In this document: positions 18,666 through 27,081 of the stretch, one piece after another
Layout: each line of letters opens with the position of its first letter
How positions within the stretch are numbered: position 1 is the first letter of the stretch
NCBI RefSeq assembly: GCF_029167645.1
Contig: NZ_CP119147.1
Coordinates: forward strand, 3,986,501 to 4,050,500
DNA: 64,000 nt
Source: Streptomyces sp. AM 2-1-1
GTDB taxonomy: Bacteria > Actinomycetota > Actinomycetes > Streptomycetales > Streptomycetaceae
Direction: 5' to 3'
Translations under genes and position numbers: made by a program
The notes under the pieces: model-generated
The model's input: the letters and a program-made list of their open reading frames with translations, nothing else
Database searches by the model: none
Told to the model about the DNA's origin: nothing

Positions 18666-19271
18666 ATGAACGTCACTCCCCCCGTCACCCCCACCCCCTC
18701 GTCCTCCGCTCCCACCGGCCGCGGGTTCTCGCTGCGGGCCCGGGTCCTGACCGGCGCGGTGGCCGTCGCCGCACTGGGGGCGGGCACGTTCGGCGCGGTC
18801 TCCGCCAGCGCCTCGGCTCCCACGTCGTCGGCCGCCGCCGTCTCGGCCGACACCGCGGACCGGAATCTCCGGCAGAGCACCCACCTCACCGTCGCCGCCG
18901 CCACGAAGGCCGCGCAGGCCGTGCTCGACGCCGCGCGGAAGGAGAACCAGCGGGTCTCGGTCGCGGTCGTCGACCGCGACGGCACCACGATCGTCAGCCT
19001 GCGCGGCGACGGCGCCGGGCCGCAGGCGGCCGCCTCCGCCGAGAGGAAGGCGTACACGGCGGTCTCCTGGAACGCCCCGACCTCCGAGCTGGTCGAGCGC
19101 CTGGACGGGGCCCCCACGCTGAAGGACATCCCCGGCACGCTCTTCCTCGCGGGCGGCGCCCCGGTCCGGGCCGAGGGCGCCCCCGTCGCGGCGGTCGGTG
19201 TCGCCGGCGCCCCGAGCGGCGACCTGGACGAGAGGTTCGCCCGCGCGGGGGTGGCCGCCCTCACCCGGTGA
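18666..19271 (+). CDS. Secreted heme-binding (HbpS/GlcG, DUF336) protein
   Basis: 201 residues: a signal peptide (about residues 1-50, with RARVLTGAVAVAALGAG) then a GlcG/HbpS domain, shown by LTVAAATKAAQAVLDAA, VSVAVVDRDGTTIVSLRGDGA and the end-motif APVAAVGVAGAPSGDLDE. HbpS of Streptomyces reticuli is an extracellular octamer that binds heme or iron and controls the SenS kinase. The start has a strong GGAGGAA 6 bases before the ATG. The gene is divergent from the kinase-regulator operon across 279 bases, so it is probably the sensory partner. Confidence 0.88.
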   Translation: MNVTPPVTPTPSSSAPTGRGFSLRARVLTGAVAVAALGAGTFGAVSASASAPTSSAAAVSADTADRNLRQSTHLTVAAATKAAQAVLDAARKENQRVSVAVVDRDGTTIVSLRGDGAGPQAAASAERKAYTAVSWNAPTSELVERLDGAPTLKDIPGTLFLAGGAPVRAEGAPVAAVGVAGAPSGDLDERFARAGVAALTR

Positions 19272-19338
19272 CCGCGGCCCCCCACCCGCCCCGCGCGGTA
19301 CCCGGCCCGCCCCGTGCTCGGTACATAGGATCGGCGCC

Positions 19339-20841
19339 GTGAAACCGCGCCTCCCCGTACGCCGACGGCCCTCCCGACTACGGTTCCCGGCCCGCCCCGG
19401 CCGTGCCGCCGCATCCCTGCTCGCCTGCGCCGTTCTCGGTTCCACCGCGTCGGCCTGCACGGGCGGGGGCGCGGAGGCGGGGGCCGGGGCGACCGGGACA
19501 CCGGGTGCGGCCGGGGTGGGCGATCCGTACTTCCCGAAGCTCGGGAACGGCGGGTACGACGTCACCCACTACGACCTCCGGCTCGCCGTCGACCGGAGCG
19601 CAGACCGCCTGACGGGTACGGCGACGATCACCTCCCGGGCCACCCAGGACCTGAGCGCCTTCGACCTCGACCTCCTCGGGCTCGACGTCGCCGGGGCCAC
19701 CGTCGAGGGGCGGCCCGCCGCCGTGAGGCGGACGGGCGGCGAACTCGTCCTCCGCCCCGACGCGGAGGTGGCCGACCACCTCCGCGGGGGCCGGACCTTT
19801 ACGACGGTCGTGCGCTACTCCGGGGCGCCCCGCACCCTGACGGACGCGGACGGCTCCCGCGAGGGCTGGGTGCGGACGGCGGACGGGGCCGTCGCCCTCG
19901 GCGAACCGGCGGGCGGTCCGGCCTGGTTCCCCGGCAACCACCACCCGAGCGACAAGGCGACCTACACCGTCGCGGTCACCGTCCCCGAGGAGCTGACAGC
20001 CGTCTCCAACGGCGAACTCACCTCCCGCCGCACCGGCGGCGCTCCTGGTTCCCGCACCACCACGTACACCTGGCGCACCGCCCAGCCCATGGCGAGCTAC
20101 CTCGCGACGGTCGCGATCGGCCGCTTCCGTACGAAGGAGTCGCGCACCGGCGACGGCCTCACGGTGTTCACGGCCGTCGACTCCGAGGTGGCCGCCGAGG
20201 CGGAGCCCCGACTCGCCCGGATTCCGGAGATCGTGGCGTGGGAGGCCGGGAAGTTCGGTCCCTACCCGTTCCGTTCGACGGGCGCGATCGTCGACCGGGC
20301 GGAGGATTCCGACTACGCCCTGGAGACCCAGAACCGGCCTTACTACCCGGGGCCGCCGACACCCGGGCTGCTCGTCCACGAGATGGCGCACCAGTGGTTC
20401 GGTGACTCCGTCACCCCGGCCGACTGGCGGGACATGTGGCTGAACGAGGGGTTCGCGACGTACGCGGAGTGGCTCTGGAGCGAGGAGAAGGAGGGCGTGC
20501 CGGCGGAGCGGAGCTTCGACGAGGCGTACGCCGACGACGCGAACTGGGCCTTCCCGCCCGCCCGCCCCCCGGATGCCACCGACCTCTCGCAGCCCCCGGT
20601 GTACGGGCGCGGCGCCATGGTCGTGCACCGGCTGCGCCGCGCGGTCGACGACGACGAGGCGTTCTTCGCGCTGCTCGCGGGGTGGACGGGGGCGCACCGC
20701 TACGGCAACGCCTCGACGGCCGACTTCACGGCCTACGCGGAGAAGGCGACGGGCCTGGATCTCTCCCGGCTCTGGTCGGTCTGGCTGTACGGCGACGGCC
20801 GCCCGGAGGACCCGGCGGCACCGGACCTGCCCGCCCGCTGA
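19339..20841 (+). CDS. M1-family zinc metallopeptidase lipoprotein
   Basis: 500 residues. The lipobox STASACTGGG after a basic, hydrophobic leader marks a lipoprotein anchored outside the membrane. The N-terminal domain is the M1 saddle-like beta domain. The zinc site is HEMAH (His347, Glu348, His351) with Glu370 in WLNEGFATYAEW, giving the classic HExxH-x18-E. The usual GxMEN exopeptidase motif is replaced by DYALETQNRP, which still supplies a Glu. It probably trims peptides at the cell surface. The GTG start has TAGGAT (19326-19331) 7 bases upstream, so it is probably leaderless. The stop lies in a tandem repeat. Confidence 0.92.
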   Translation: MKPRLPVRRRPSRLRFPARPGRAAASLLACAVLGSTASACTGGGAEAGAGATGTPGAAGVGDPYFPKLGNGGYDVTHYDLRLAVDRSADRLTGTATITSRATQDLSAFDLDLLGLDVAGATVEGRPAAVRRTGGELVLRPDAEVADHLRGGRTFTTVVRYSGAPRTLTDADGSREGWVRTADGAVALGEPAGGPAWFPGNHHPSDKATYTVAVTVPEELTAVSNGELTSRRTGGAPGSRTTTYTWRTAQPMASYLATVAIGRFRTKESRTGDGLTVFTAVDSEVAAEAEPRLARIPEIVAWEAGKFGPYPFRSTGAIVDRAEDSDYALETQNRPYYPGPPTPGLLVHEMAHQWFGDSVTPADWRDMWLNEGFATYAEWLWSEEKEGVPAERSFDEAYADDANWAFPPARPPDATDLSQPPVYGRGAMVVHRLRRAVDDDEAFFALLAGWTGAHRYGNASTADFTAYAEKATGLDLSRLWSVWLYGDGRPEDPAAPDLPAR

Positions 20842-21040
20842 GGGACTGCCCGCCTGCTGAGAGACCGCCCGCCCGCTGAGGGACTGCCCGCCCGCCGCAG
20901 GGCCCGCCCGCGTGCTGAGGGACCGCCCGCCCGCCGGAGGGCGCGTCCCCGCACACCGGAGAGCCGCCCGCACGCCGGAGAACGCGCCCGTACGCCGGGA
21001 GACGCTCCCGCACGCCGGAGCACGCGCCCCGTACGCCGGA
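20830..21040. repeat. 19-20-bp minisatellite starting over the M1 stop codon
   Basis: Three clear 19-bp units (CCCGCCCGCTGAGGGACTG at 20830, a variant at 20849, the same again at 20868) pass into degenerate units of 17-22 bp of the form CGCACGCCGGAGAACGCGCC up to about 21040. The first unit contains the TGA that ends the M1 gene; the next two carry it as well. Confidence 0.9.
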
Positions 21041-21072
21041 CGCCGCGCCGCGCGGAGAAGAGCCCTCGCGCG

Positions 21073-21112
21073 GCGCAGGGCCCCGGCCGCGTGTGCGGCC
21101 GGGGCCCTGCGC
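21073..21112. terminator. Very strong bidirectional terminator
   Basis: Perfect 18-bp stem, left arm 21073-21090 (GCGCAGGGCCCCGGCCGC), GTGT loop, right arm 21095-21112. It lies between the convergent M1 peptidase and terD genes. Confidence 0.85.
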
Positions 21113-21198
21113 TCGGGTCCCACCCATCCGGCGTCGGAGGGCTGCCGTCAGGCTGCCGCCCCGGTGTGCGCCGGGCGCGCGGGATGTGGCGCGCTCGG

Positions 21199-21774
21199 TC
21201 AGAGGTTGACGCCGAAGTCCTGCGCGATGCCGCGCAGACCCGAGGCGTAGCCCTGGCCGACCGCGCGGAACTTCCACTCGGCGCCGCTGCGGTAGAGCTC
21301 GCCGAAGACCATGGCGGTCTCCGTGGCGGCGTCCTCGCTGAGGTCGTACCGGGCGATCTCGGTGCCGCCGGCCTGGTTGATGATGCGGATGAAGGCGTTC
21401 CGCACCTGGCCGAAGTTCTGGCTGCGGTTCTCGGCGTCGTAGATCGAGACCGGGAAGACGATCTTGTCCACGTCGGCCGGCAGGCCCGCCAGGTTGACGT
21501 TGATCTGCTCGTCGTCGCCCTCGCCCTGGCCCGTGACGTTGTCACCGGTGTGGACGATGGTCTGGTCCGGCGTCGACTTGTTGTTGAAGAAGACGAAGTG
21601 GCCGTCGGAGACGACCTTGCCCGTCGGGTTGACCGCGATCGCCGAGGCGTCGAGGTCGAAGTCGGTGCCGGTGGTGGTGCGGACGTCCCAGCCGAGGCCG
21701 ACCGTGACGGCGGTCAGGCCCGGTGCCTCCTTGGTGAGCGAGACGTTGCCGCCCTTGGACAGGCTTACTGCCAT
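21199..21774 (-). CDS. terD: TerD-family stress protein
   Basis: 191 residues, the normal TerD length. [20 protein letters not shown] is the typical start; [11 protein letters not shown] and the [19 protein letters not shown] segment carry the Ca2+-binding acidic residues. TerD proteins are cytoplasmic calcium-binding proteins linked to tellurite and other stress; in streptomycetes they affect development. The ATG at 21772-21774 has GGGA 7-8 bases upstream. The 263 bases upstream, shared with arfB in divergent orientation, contain its promoter. Confidence 0.96.
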   Translation of the reverse strand: MAVSLSKGGNVSLTKEAPGLTAVTVGLGWDVRTTTGTDFDLDASAIAVNPTGKVVSDGHFVFFNNKSTPDQTIVHTGDNVTGQGEGDDEQINVNLAGLPADVDKIVFPVSIYDAENRSQNFGQVRNAFIRIINQAGGTEIARYDLSEDAATETAMVFGELYRSGAEWKFRAVGQGYASGLRGIAQDFGVNL

Positions 21775-22037
21775 GGGAAGTCCCTTTCCTCGTCGTGTGC
21801 GGGCTTCGTGCCATCACGAAAGCTACCGTCACCCGTCCTAACGCGAGGGGGAGGCCACGAGGTTCCAGGTCCCTTTACTTTCTTTGCCGAACTTTCGTCC
21901 CGGTACGTCCCCACGGCCACGGGGCACCGTACTCAGGGGGTACATACCACCTGAAAACACCCTCCTGGCCTCCCTGCCCCCGGACCGCCGTCAAAAGAAG
22001 GTGACGGGCGGTCCGGGGGGCGGGGAGACTGGGTGTC

Positions 22038-22463
22038 ATGTCCGGGCCCTATGTCATCCGCGGTGCGGTCTCCCTGCCGGAGGCCGAGCTCATGTGGCGT
22101 TTCTCGCGGTCCTCCGGGCCCGGGGGGCAGCACGTCAACACCAGCGACACCCAGGTGGAGCTGCGCTTCGACCTCGCCGCGACCGACGCGCTGCCCGAGG
22201 TGTGGAAGGACCGCGCGCTGGAGCGGCTGGCGGGACGCTTGGTCGACGGCGTGGTCTCCGTACGCGCCTCGGAGCACCGCTCCCAGTGGCGCAACCGCGA
22301 GACGGCCGCCGTACGGCTGGCGGCCCTGCTGGCGGAGGCGACGGCGCCGCCGCCCGCGCCGCGCCGCAAGCGCAAGATCCCGCGGGGGATCAACGAGCGC
22401 CGGCTGCGGGAGAAGAAGCAGCGGGGCGACACCAAGCGGGGCCGCTCCGGCCGCGACTGGTGA
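22038..22463 (+). CDS. arfB: ArfB-type peptidyl-tRNA hydrolase for ribosome rescue
   Basis: 141 residues. RSSGPGGQHVNTSDTQVELRF holds the release-factor GGQ motif (Gly29-Gly30-Gln31) that hydrolyses peptidyl-tRNA. The protein lacks codon-recognition domains and ends in a basic tail (RRKRKIPRGINERRLREKKQ), which in ArfB/YaeJ enters the empty mRNA channel of stalled ribosomes. Length fits ArfB (about 140). It is divergent from terD, a conserved neighbourhood in streptomycetes as far as I recall. Confidence 0.95.
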   Translation: MSGPYVIRGAVSLPEAELMWRFSRSSGPGGQHVNTSDTQVELRFDLAATDALPEVWKDRALERLAGRLVDGVVSVRASEHRSQWRNRETAAVRLAALLAEATAPPPAPRRKRKIPRGINERRLREKKQRGDTKRGRSGRDW

Positions 22464-22534
22464 AACGGTCCGGCCGGAGCCGGGTGACGGGGGCGGTCCG
22501 GCCGTCCGGCCGGCGGGGCCGTGAGCGCCGGACC

Positions 22535-23098
22535 TCAGCCCAGCGTCCGGTAGTTCCCCTTGAAGTACAGCAGTGGCTCGCCGTCGCCCGTCGGCAGTGC
22601 TGCGGTGAGCACCCGCCCGATCACCAGGGTGTGGTCGCCGGCCACCACCCGCTGCTCGGTACGGCACTCCAGCGTCGCGAGCGCCCCGTTCACCAGCGGT
22701 GCCCCGGAGACCTCGCCGCGTACGTGCGGGAGGTCCGCGAAGAGCAGCCGGTCGCTGATCCGGCCCTTCATCGAGAACCGGGACGCGATCTGCCGCTGCC
22801 CGGCCGCCAGGACGGAGACGGCCCAGAGCGGCTGCTCGGCCAGCAGGTCGTCCATGCGGGAGTCGTTGCGCAGGCTCACCAGCACCAGGGGCGGGTCGAG
22901 CGACACCGAGAGGAAGGCGGTCGCGGTCATCCCCGCCTCCTCGCCCCGCTCGTCCGGGTCGTCGGTCGGCTCCTCGGCGGTGACCAGCACCACACCTGCG
23001 GCCAGCCGCGCGAGAGCGGCCCGGAACTCGTCGTTGCTCACCCCCTCAGCATGGGGGACGGCGTCGGGGCGTGGGGTGGGGGTCTTCGTCTGGGGCAC
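22535..23098 (-). CDS. Flavin reductase domain protein
   Basis: 187 residues. The FMN-binding split-barrel pattern is seen: RLAAGVVLVTA, GMTATAFLSVSLDPPLVLVSLRNDS and GDHTLVIGRVL. Such proteins use NAD(P)H to make reduced flavin for a partner monooxygenase, or carry out small reductions; the partner is not adjacent. The first 20 residues are Pro/Thr-rich and may not be translated; a start at the GTG before SNDEFRAAL is possible. It converges on arfB with a 71-base gap. Confidence 0.9.
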   Translation of the reverse strand: MPQTKTPTPRPDAVPHAEGVSNDEFRAALARLAAGVVLVTAEEPTDDPDERGEEAGMTATAFLSVSLDPPLVLVSLRNDSRMDDLLAEQPLWAVSVLAAGQRQIASRFSMKGRISDRLLFADLPHVRGEVSGAPLVNGALATLECRTEQRVVAGDHTLVIGRVLTAALPTGDGEPLLYFKGNYRTLG

Positions 23099-23356
23099 AC
23101 GGGCACGCTAGCCGCGGCGGGTGCGGGCCCGCATCGGGCCAGGGGACCAGCCGCGACCTAGGTCTCCGGGCCGAGAAGGTGCATAGCCCACGTATTGCCC
23201 TGCGGATCCCCCGCGTATCCGCGCACGTATCCGCCTGCGTGCCCTCCCGCGCATCAGTACGGCCCCGTCCCGCCGGGAGAGTCCGGGTGCGCCGGGCGTG
23301 CGCCGGAGCGGATGGGACACCATGGGGAATGATCTGACATACCTTCACGTTCTGTT

Positions 23357-23372
23357 GTGACATGACTCACAG
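23357..23372. promoter_or_regulatory. Crp-type palindrome upstream of cdgB
   Basis: TGTGA-CATGAC-TCACA: a perfect TGTGA-N6-TCACA palindrome, the consensus bound by Crp-family proteins. It also fits the older, looser BldD description (AGTGA...TCAC). It lies 126 bases before the cdgB start in a 400-base gap that has nothing else coding. Confidence 0.6.
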
Positions 23373-23386
23373 AGAGCGATATTTGT

Positions 23387-23401
23387 TGACCCTGTGTACC
23401 G
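23387..23401 (+). promoter_or_regulatory. Candidate BldD box / -35 region of cdgB
   Basis: TTGACCCTGTGTAC plus the next base fits the BldD palindrome pattern NTNACNC(A/T)GNGTNAN with one mismatch, and its TTGACC can serve as a -35 hexamer. BldD-c-di-GMP repression of cdgB is established in Streptomyces; the exact site here is my reading. Confidence 0.55.
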
Positions 23402-23498
23402 GCCGCACAGCTCACTGTGATTCAGTGGCGAGGACACTGCGATAAGTACGTCGATATGACATCTGGAGTTGCTGTCGAGGTCTCGGGGAGAGCGAGCA

Positions 23499-25154
23499 AT
23501 GGAGGCCGAGTCGGAGCCCTACGTCCGTCTTGCGACCATGCGGCAGCTGCACCAGGCCGTCGCTGATCTCAATTCGGCGCGCAGTCTTGCCGACACGCTG
23601 CAGACCGTGGCGGACGGAATCGTCAACGGTCTCGGCTACGAGCTGGGTTGTGTGAATCTGGTCCAGCCGGACGGTGACCTCGTCGTGGCCGCCTTCGCGG
23701 GCAACAACGCCGCCGAGGCGCTCATCACCGGCCGCACCGGCTCCCGCGACGCCTGGGAGCGCCGGCTGAACATGGGCGAGGCGTGGGAGGACCTGCGGTT
23801 CATCCCGTACACCGAGGGCTGGGTCCTCCTCGACGACGACGTCCCGCAGTGGCACACCGAGGGTCCCGAACCGCGCTTCGAGGACGAGTGGCACCCGTTG
23901 GACCGCCTCTACGCCCCGATGTACGCCAACAGCAACGGCCGGGACTCCCGGGACCGGCGCGACCTGCTCGGGGTGCTCTCCGTGGACCGCCCGCGCAACG
24001 GCCGCCGCCCCGGCGCCTGGGGCCGGGAGGCGCTGCGGATGTACGCCTCGCAGGCGGCGATAGCGATAGGCAACGCCCGCCTCCGCGCCAACATGCAGCG
24101 CGCTCTGGTCCGCCTCGAACGCGAGCAGCAGGCGCTGAGGGCCAGCGAGGAATCGTTCCGCCAGGCCTTCGAGTACGCGCCCAGCGGGATGGCCATCGCG
24201 GAGGTGGGCGGCGAGCAGCACGGGCGGCTGCTCCGCACCAACGACGCGCTCTGCCGGCTGCTGGGCCGCCCGGCCTCGGTGCTGCGGCGCCACTCCTTCG
24301 CCGATCTGGTCCACCCCGAGGACATCGGCACCCTGCTCCGTACGTCCGCCGAGGGCGGCCGGGCCGAGCTGCGGCTCGGTCGGCGGGACGGCACCTACCT
24401 CTGGGTCTCGCTCCGCAACTCCGTCGTCGCGGACACCGCCGACGGGCCGCGTTTCCTCCTCACGCACGTCGAGGACATAGAGGAGCGCAAGCGGCACGAG
24501 CTGAACCTCGCGCACCGCGCCTCGCACGACGCCCTCACCGGCCTGCCCAACAGCGCGGAGCTCCGCTCCCGGCTCAGTGAGCGGCTCTGCGAGCGCCCGC
24601 ACGCCGCGGCGGCCACCGCGATCGAGGCGCTCGACGCGGCGTACGGCGACGGGGAGGCCCGGGGGCACGGCTACGACCTCGATCCGGGGTCCGGCGGGAT
24701 CCCGTACGACCACCACGTCCACACGGCGGCGCCGGACCCGGCGCGCGACGACGGGGCGAAGGGCCTCGCGGTCCTCTTCTGCGACCTCGACGGCTTCAAG
24801 TCCATCAATGACCGGTTCGGCCACACCACGGGTGACGAGGTGCTGATCGAGGTGGCGCGCCGTCTCAGCCAGTGCGTGCGCGACGGGGACACGGTCGCCC
24901 GGCTCGGGGGTGACGAGTTCGTCGTGCTCGCCGACGGGCTCGGCGCCGCGGACGCCGCCGACCTGGCGGTGCGGCTGCGGAACGCGATCATCCCGCCCAT
25001 CCGGGTGGACGGCAGGGCGGTCCGGGTCGGTGCGAGTTTCGGCATCGGCTGGGCGGAGTGCGGGATGAGCGTGGAAGAGGTCCTGGCCTCGGCGGACCAG
25101 CGGATGTACGTGGAGAAGCGGTCGCGGGCGAAGGTTCACCGCAGGGCCGGATGA
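23499..25154 (+). CDS. cdgB: Diguanylate cyclase CdgB (GAF-PAS-GGDEF)
   Basis: 551 residues making c-di-GMP from two GTP. A GAF-like domain covers about residues 20-195, a coiled linker (MQRALVRLEREQQALRASE) about 200-220, a PAS domain 222-335 and the GGDEF domain 345-545. The active motif GGDEF is at 470-474 and is preceded by RDGD, the RxxD product-inhibition site, so the enzyme should be active and feedback-limited. The ATG at 23499 has GGGGAG 8 bases upstream. In S. coelicolor CdgB is a BldD target controlling development; gene order here agrees. An insertion between the first GGDEF strand and the core (residues ~365-425) is low-complexity. Confidence 0.95.
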   Translation: MEAESEPYVRLATMRQLHQAVADLNSARSLADTLQTVADGIVNGLGYELGCVNLVQPDGDLVVAAFAGNNAAEALITGRTGSRDAWERRLNMGEAWEDLRFIPYTEGWVLLDDDVPQWHTEGPEPRFEDEWHPLDRLYAPMYANSNGRDSRDRRDLLGVLSVDRPRNGRRPGAWGREALRMYASQAAIAIGNARLRANMQRALVRLEREQQALRASEESFRQAFEYAPSGMAIAEVGGEQHGRLLRTNDALCRLLGRPASVLRRHSFADLVHPEDIGTLLRTSAEGGRAELRLGRRDGTYLWVSLRNSVVADTADGPRFLLTHVEDIEERKRHELNLAHRASHDALTGLPNSAELRSRLSERLCERPHAAAATAIEALDAAYGDGEARGHGYDLDPGSGGIPYDHHVHTAAPDPARDDGAKGLAVLFCDLDGFKSINDRFGHTTGDEVLIEVARRLSQCVRDGDTVARLGGDEFVVLADGLGAADAADLAVRLRNAIIPPIRVDGRAVRVGASFGIGWAECGMSVEEVLASADQRMYVEKRSRAKVHRRAG

Positions 25155-25296
25155 CGTTCACGCGCCGGTTCCCGGCCCCTCGCCGTACGGGGCGCGGGCG
25201 GCCGGCGGTGACCGCCTCACCGTCGGCGGATGCTCCGTACGAGGTAGGCTCGCCCGGTCGGCGACGGCTGGCGACATGGTGAGGAGTGACCCAGGG

Positions 25297-26349
25297 ATGA
25301 CGGCCGGAAACAACGGCGAGAGCAAGCCCGAGGACGACGATCCGTTCGGCTATCTGTACGCGGACGGGCAGGCGGCAGGCGCCCAGGCGCCCGGGCAGGG
25401 CGGCTACGGCTACCCGGGACCGGCCGCCCAGCCGGGGGTGCCCCGGACCTCCTACAACCAGGTGCGGGCCGTCGGAGAGCGTCAGTACGGGCAGGTGCCG
25501 CAGCAGTACGGCCAGCCGCAGCCGCCCTACGGTCAGCAGCCCTCCCAGCAGCCTTACGGTCAGCAGCCCTACGGCCAGCCCCAGCAGCAGCCCTACGGCC
25601 GCCCCCACACCCAGTACGCGGCTCCGGAGACGCTCCCCGGCGGTGCGTCCGCCGTGACGGCGTCCGGTTCGGTCGGCCACGGGGGCGGTGGTTCGGGACG
25701 GGCCGGCAACGGCGGCCACGGCGGGCGGGGCGGCCCCAACACCAAGGCCATTCTCGGTGGCGCGATCGCGGTCGTCGCGGTGGTGCTGATCGGTATCACC
25801 GCCGCCCTGACCACGGGCGACGACGCCGACGGGAACGACAAGAAGAACGAGGCGTCGGCCTCGTCGTCCCCCAGCTCCGACACCGGCGGTTCCGCGTCGC
25901 CCAAGCCCACGGGACCGGCCGAGCCGGCCGAGCTGCCGAAGCAGGACGCGGCGGCGCTCACCCTCGGTGGTACGGCCGCCGTGGAGAACTCCGTCAAGGG
26001 TGCCGAGGGGACGAACGAGTCGTACGTCGCCGGGTTCAACCAGGTCGGTTCGTCGGTGACCTGGCAGGCGAAGATGGAGAACGGGGGCTCGTACCGCCTG
26101 ACGGTGCGGTACGCGATCCCCGCCGCGGACGCCGATGCCACGCTGACGGTGAACGGGAAGCAGAACACGCAGCCCATCGGGCTGAAGAACTTCATCAGCT
26201 CGTCCGACCCGGACCTGGCCAAGAACTGGCAGACCACGTGGGCCCCGGTCACCCTGCAGAAGGGCGAGAACGAGATCAAGCTGTCGTGCGAGACCGGTAA
26301 CCAGTGCAACGTCATCCTCGACTGGGTCGAGGTCACCGCGTCTTCCTGA
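25297..26349 (+). CDS. Membrane-anchored CBM-like extracellular protein
   Basis: 350 residues. A Gln/Tyr/Pro-rich cytoplasmic N-terminus with PYGQQP repeats (residues ~55-110) and a Gly-rich stretch lead to one membrane helix (KAILGGAIAVVAVVLIGITAA, ~148-170). A Ser/Pro linker then leads to a C-terminal CBM35/CBM6-like beta sandwich (SYRLTVRYAIPAADADATLTVNG ... CETGNQCNVILDWVEV). It probably binds a glycan outside the cell; no catalytic domain is present. The chosen ATG at 25297 has GGAG 10 bases upstream; an in-frame ATG at 25276 exists. It follows cdgB by 142 bases. Confidence 0.85.
   Translation: MTAGNNGESKPEDDDPFGYLYADGQAAGAQAPGQGGYGYPGPAAQPGVPRTSYNQVRAVGERQYGQVPQQYGQPQPPYGQQPSQQPYGQQPYGQPQQQPYGRPHTQYAAPETLPGGASAVTASGSVGHGGGGSGRAGNGGHGGRGGPNTKAILGGAIAVVAVVLIGITAALTTGDDADGNDKKNEASASSSPSSDTGGSASPKPTGPAEPAELPKQDAAALTLGGTAAVENSVKGAEGTNESYVAGFNQVGSSVTWQAKMENGGSYRLTVRYAIPAADADATLTVNGKQNTQPIGLKNFISSSDPDLAKNWQTTWAPVTLQKGENEIKLSCETGNQCNVILDWVEVTASS
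25488..25612 (+). repeat. Degenerate Gln/Pro/Tyr-coding repeats
   Basis: Repeats of CAGCAGCCCTACGGCCAG type encode the YGQPQ/PYGQQP tract of the membrane-anchored CBM-like protein. Such tracts are usually disordered. Confidence 0.8.
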
Positions 26350-26363
26350 CGTACCCGTGTCAA

Positions 26364-26418
26364 GAAGCCCCCTGCCCCGGAGATCCCGCGATCCGGTGAG
26401 ATCCCGGCAGGGGGCTTC
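26364..26418. terminator. Bidirectional hairpin terminator
   Basis: 13-bp perfect arms GAAGCCCCCTGCC / GGCAGGGGGCTTC with a 29-base loop that can pair internally. It lies between the convergent CBM-like and GNAT genes. Confidence 0.8.
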
Positions 26419-26468
26419 CGCACGGCCGGGGAGCCGCGGGAGCCGTGGGGCGGGTGGCGCGGACGGTC

Positions 26469-26957
26469 TCAGAGCCTCAGGTGCATGATGTGCAGCCCGA
26501 CGTACCCCTCCTTCGGATGGCGGAAGCCCTCCGGCAGGGTGCCGATGACCTCGAACCCGAGGGAGCGGTAGAGCGCCACGGCGTGGACGTTGGTCTCCAC
26601 CACCGCGTTGAACTGCATCGCGCGGTACCCCTCGGCGCGCGCCCACTCCACGCTGTACGCGCACAGCGCGCGGCCCACGCCCCGTCCGGAGTGCGCCGGG
26701 TCGACCATGTAGCTGGCGCCCGCTATGTGCGAGCCGTTGCCCTGGTGGTTGCGGTTCATCTTGGCGGTGCCGAGCACCCTCCCTGCTCCGTCCACGGCGA
26801 CCACCGTGCGGTAGGGGCTCGGCAGCAACCACCAGTCGCGGCCCTGCTCTTCGTCGAGGTCGGTCGGAAAGGTGAAGGTCTCCCCGGCGGCGACGACGGT
26901 GTGGAAGAAAGGCCAGATGGCCGGCCAGTCCTCTGCGGTGGCTTCCCTGATCAGCAT
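26469..26957 (-). CDS. GNAT acetyltransferase, phosphinothricin-acetyltransferase-like
   Basis: 162 residues. ASYMVDPAHSGRGVGRALCAYSVEWA is the acetyl-CoA binding motif and FNAVVETNVHAVALYRSLGFEVIG is motif B. It resembles the PAT/RimI-like branch acting on small amines or amino acids. The chosen ATG at 26955-26957 (MLIREATAEDWP) fits the family start; an upstream GTG adds six residues. No ribosome site is seen. Confidence 0.88.
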   Translation of the reverse strand: MLIREATAEDWPAIWPFFHTVVAAGETFTFPTDLDEEQGRDWWLLPSPYRTVVAVDGAGRVLGTAKMNRNHQGNGSHIAGASYMVDPAHSGRGVGRALCAYSVEWARAEGYRAMQFNAVVETNVHAVALYRSLGFEVIGTLPEGFRHPKEGYVGLHIMHLRL

Positions 26958-27081
26958 GGGAACAGCGTCGCGCACGGTCGCGGCGCCGCCAACGGTGTTT
27001 CGCGGTCAGCGATGTTCCGTCACCGGTACGGGTGGTGCGGGTGTGCGGCGCGCGCCGCGGGCGTGGACGCGCGCCCCCGGC

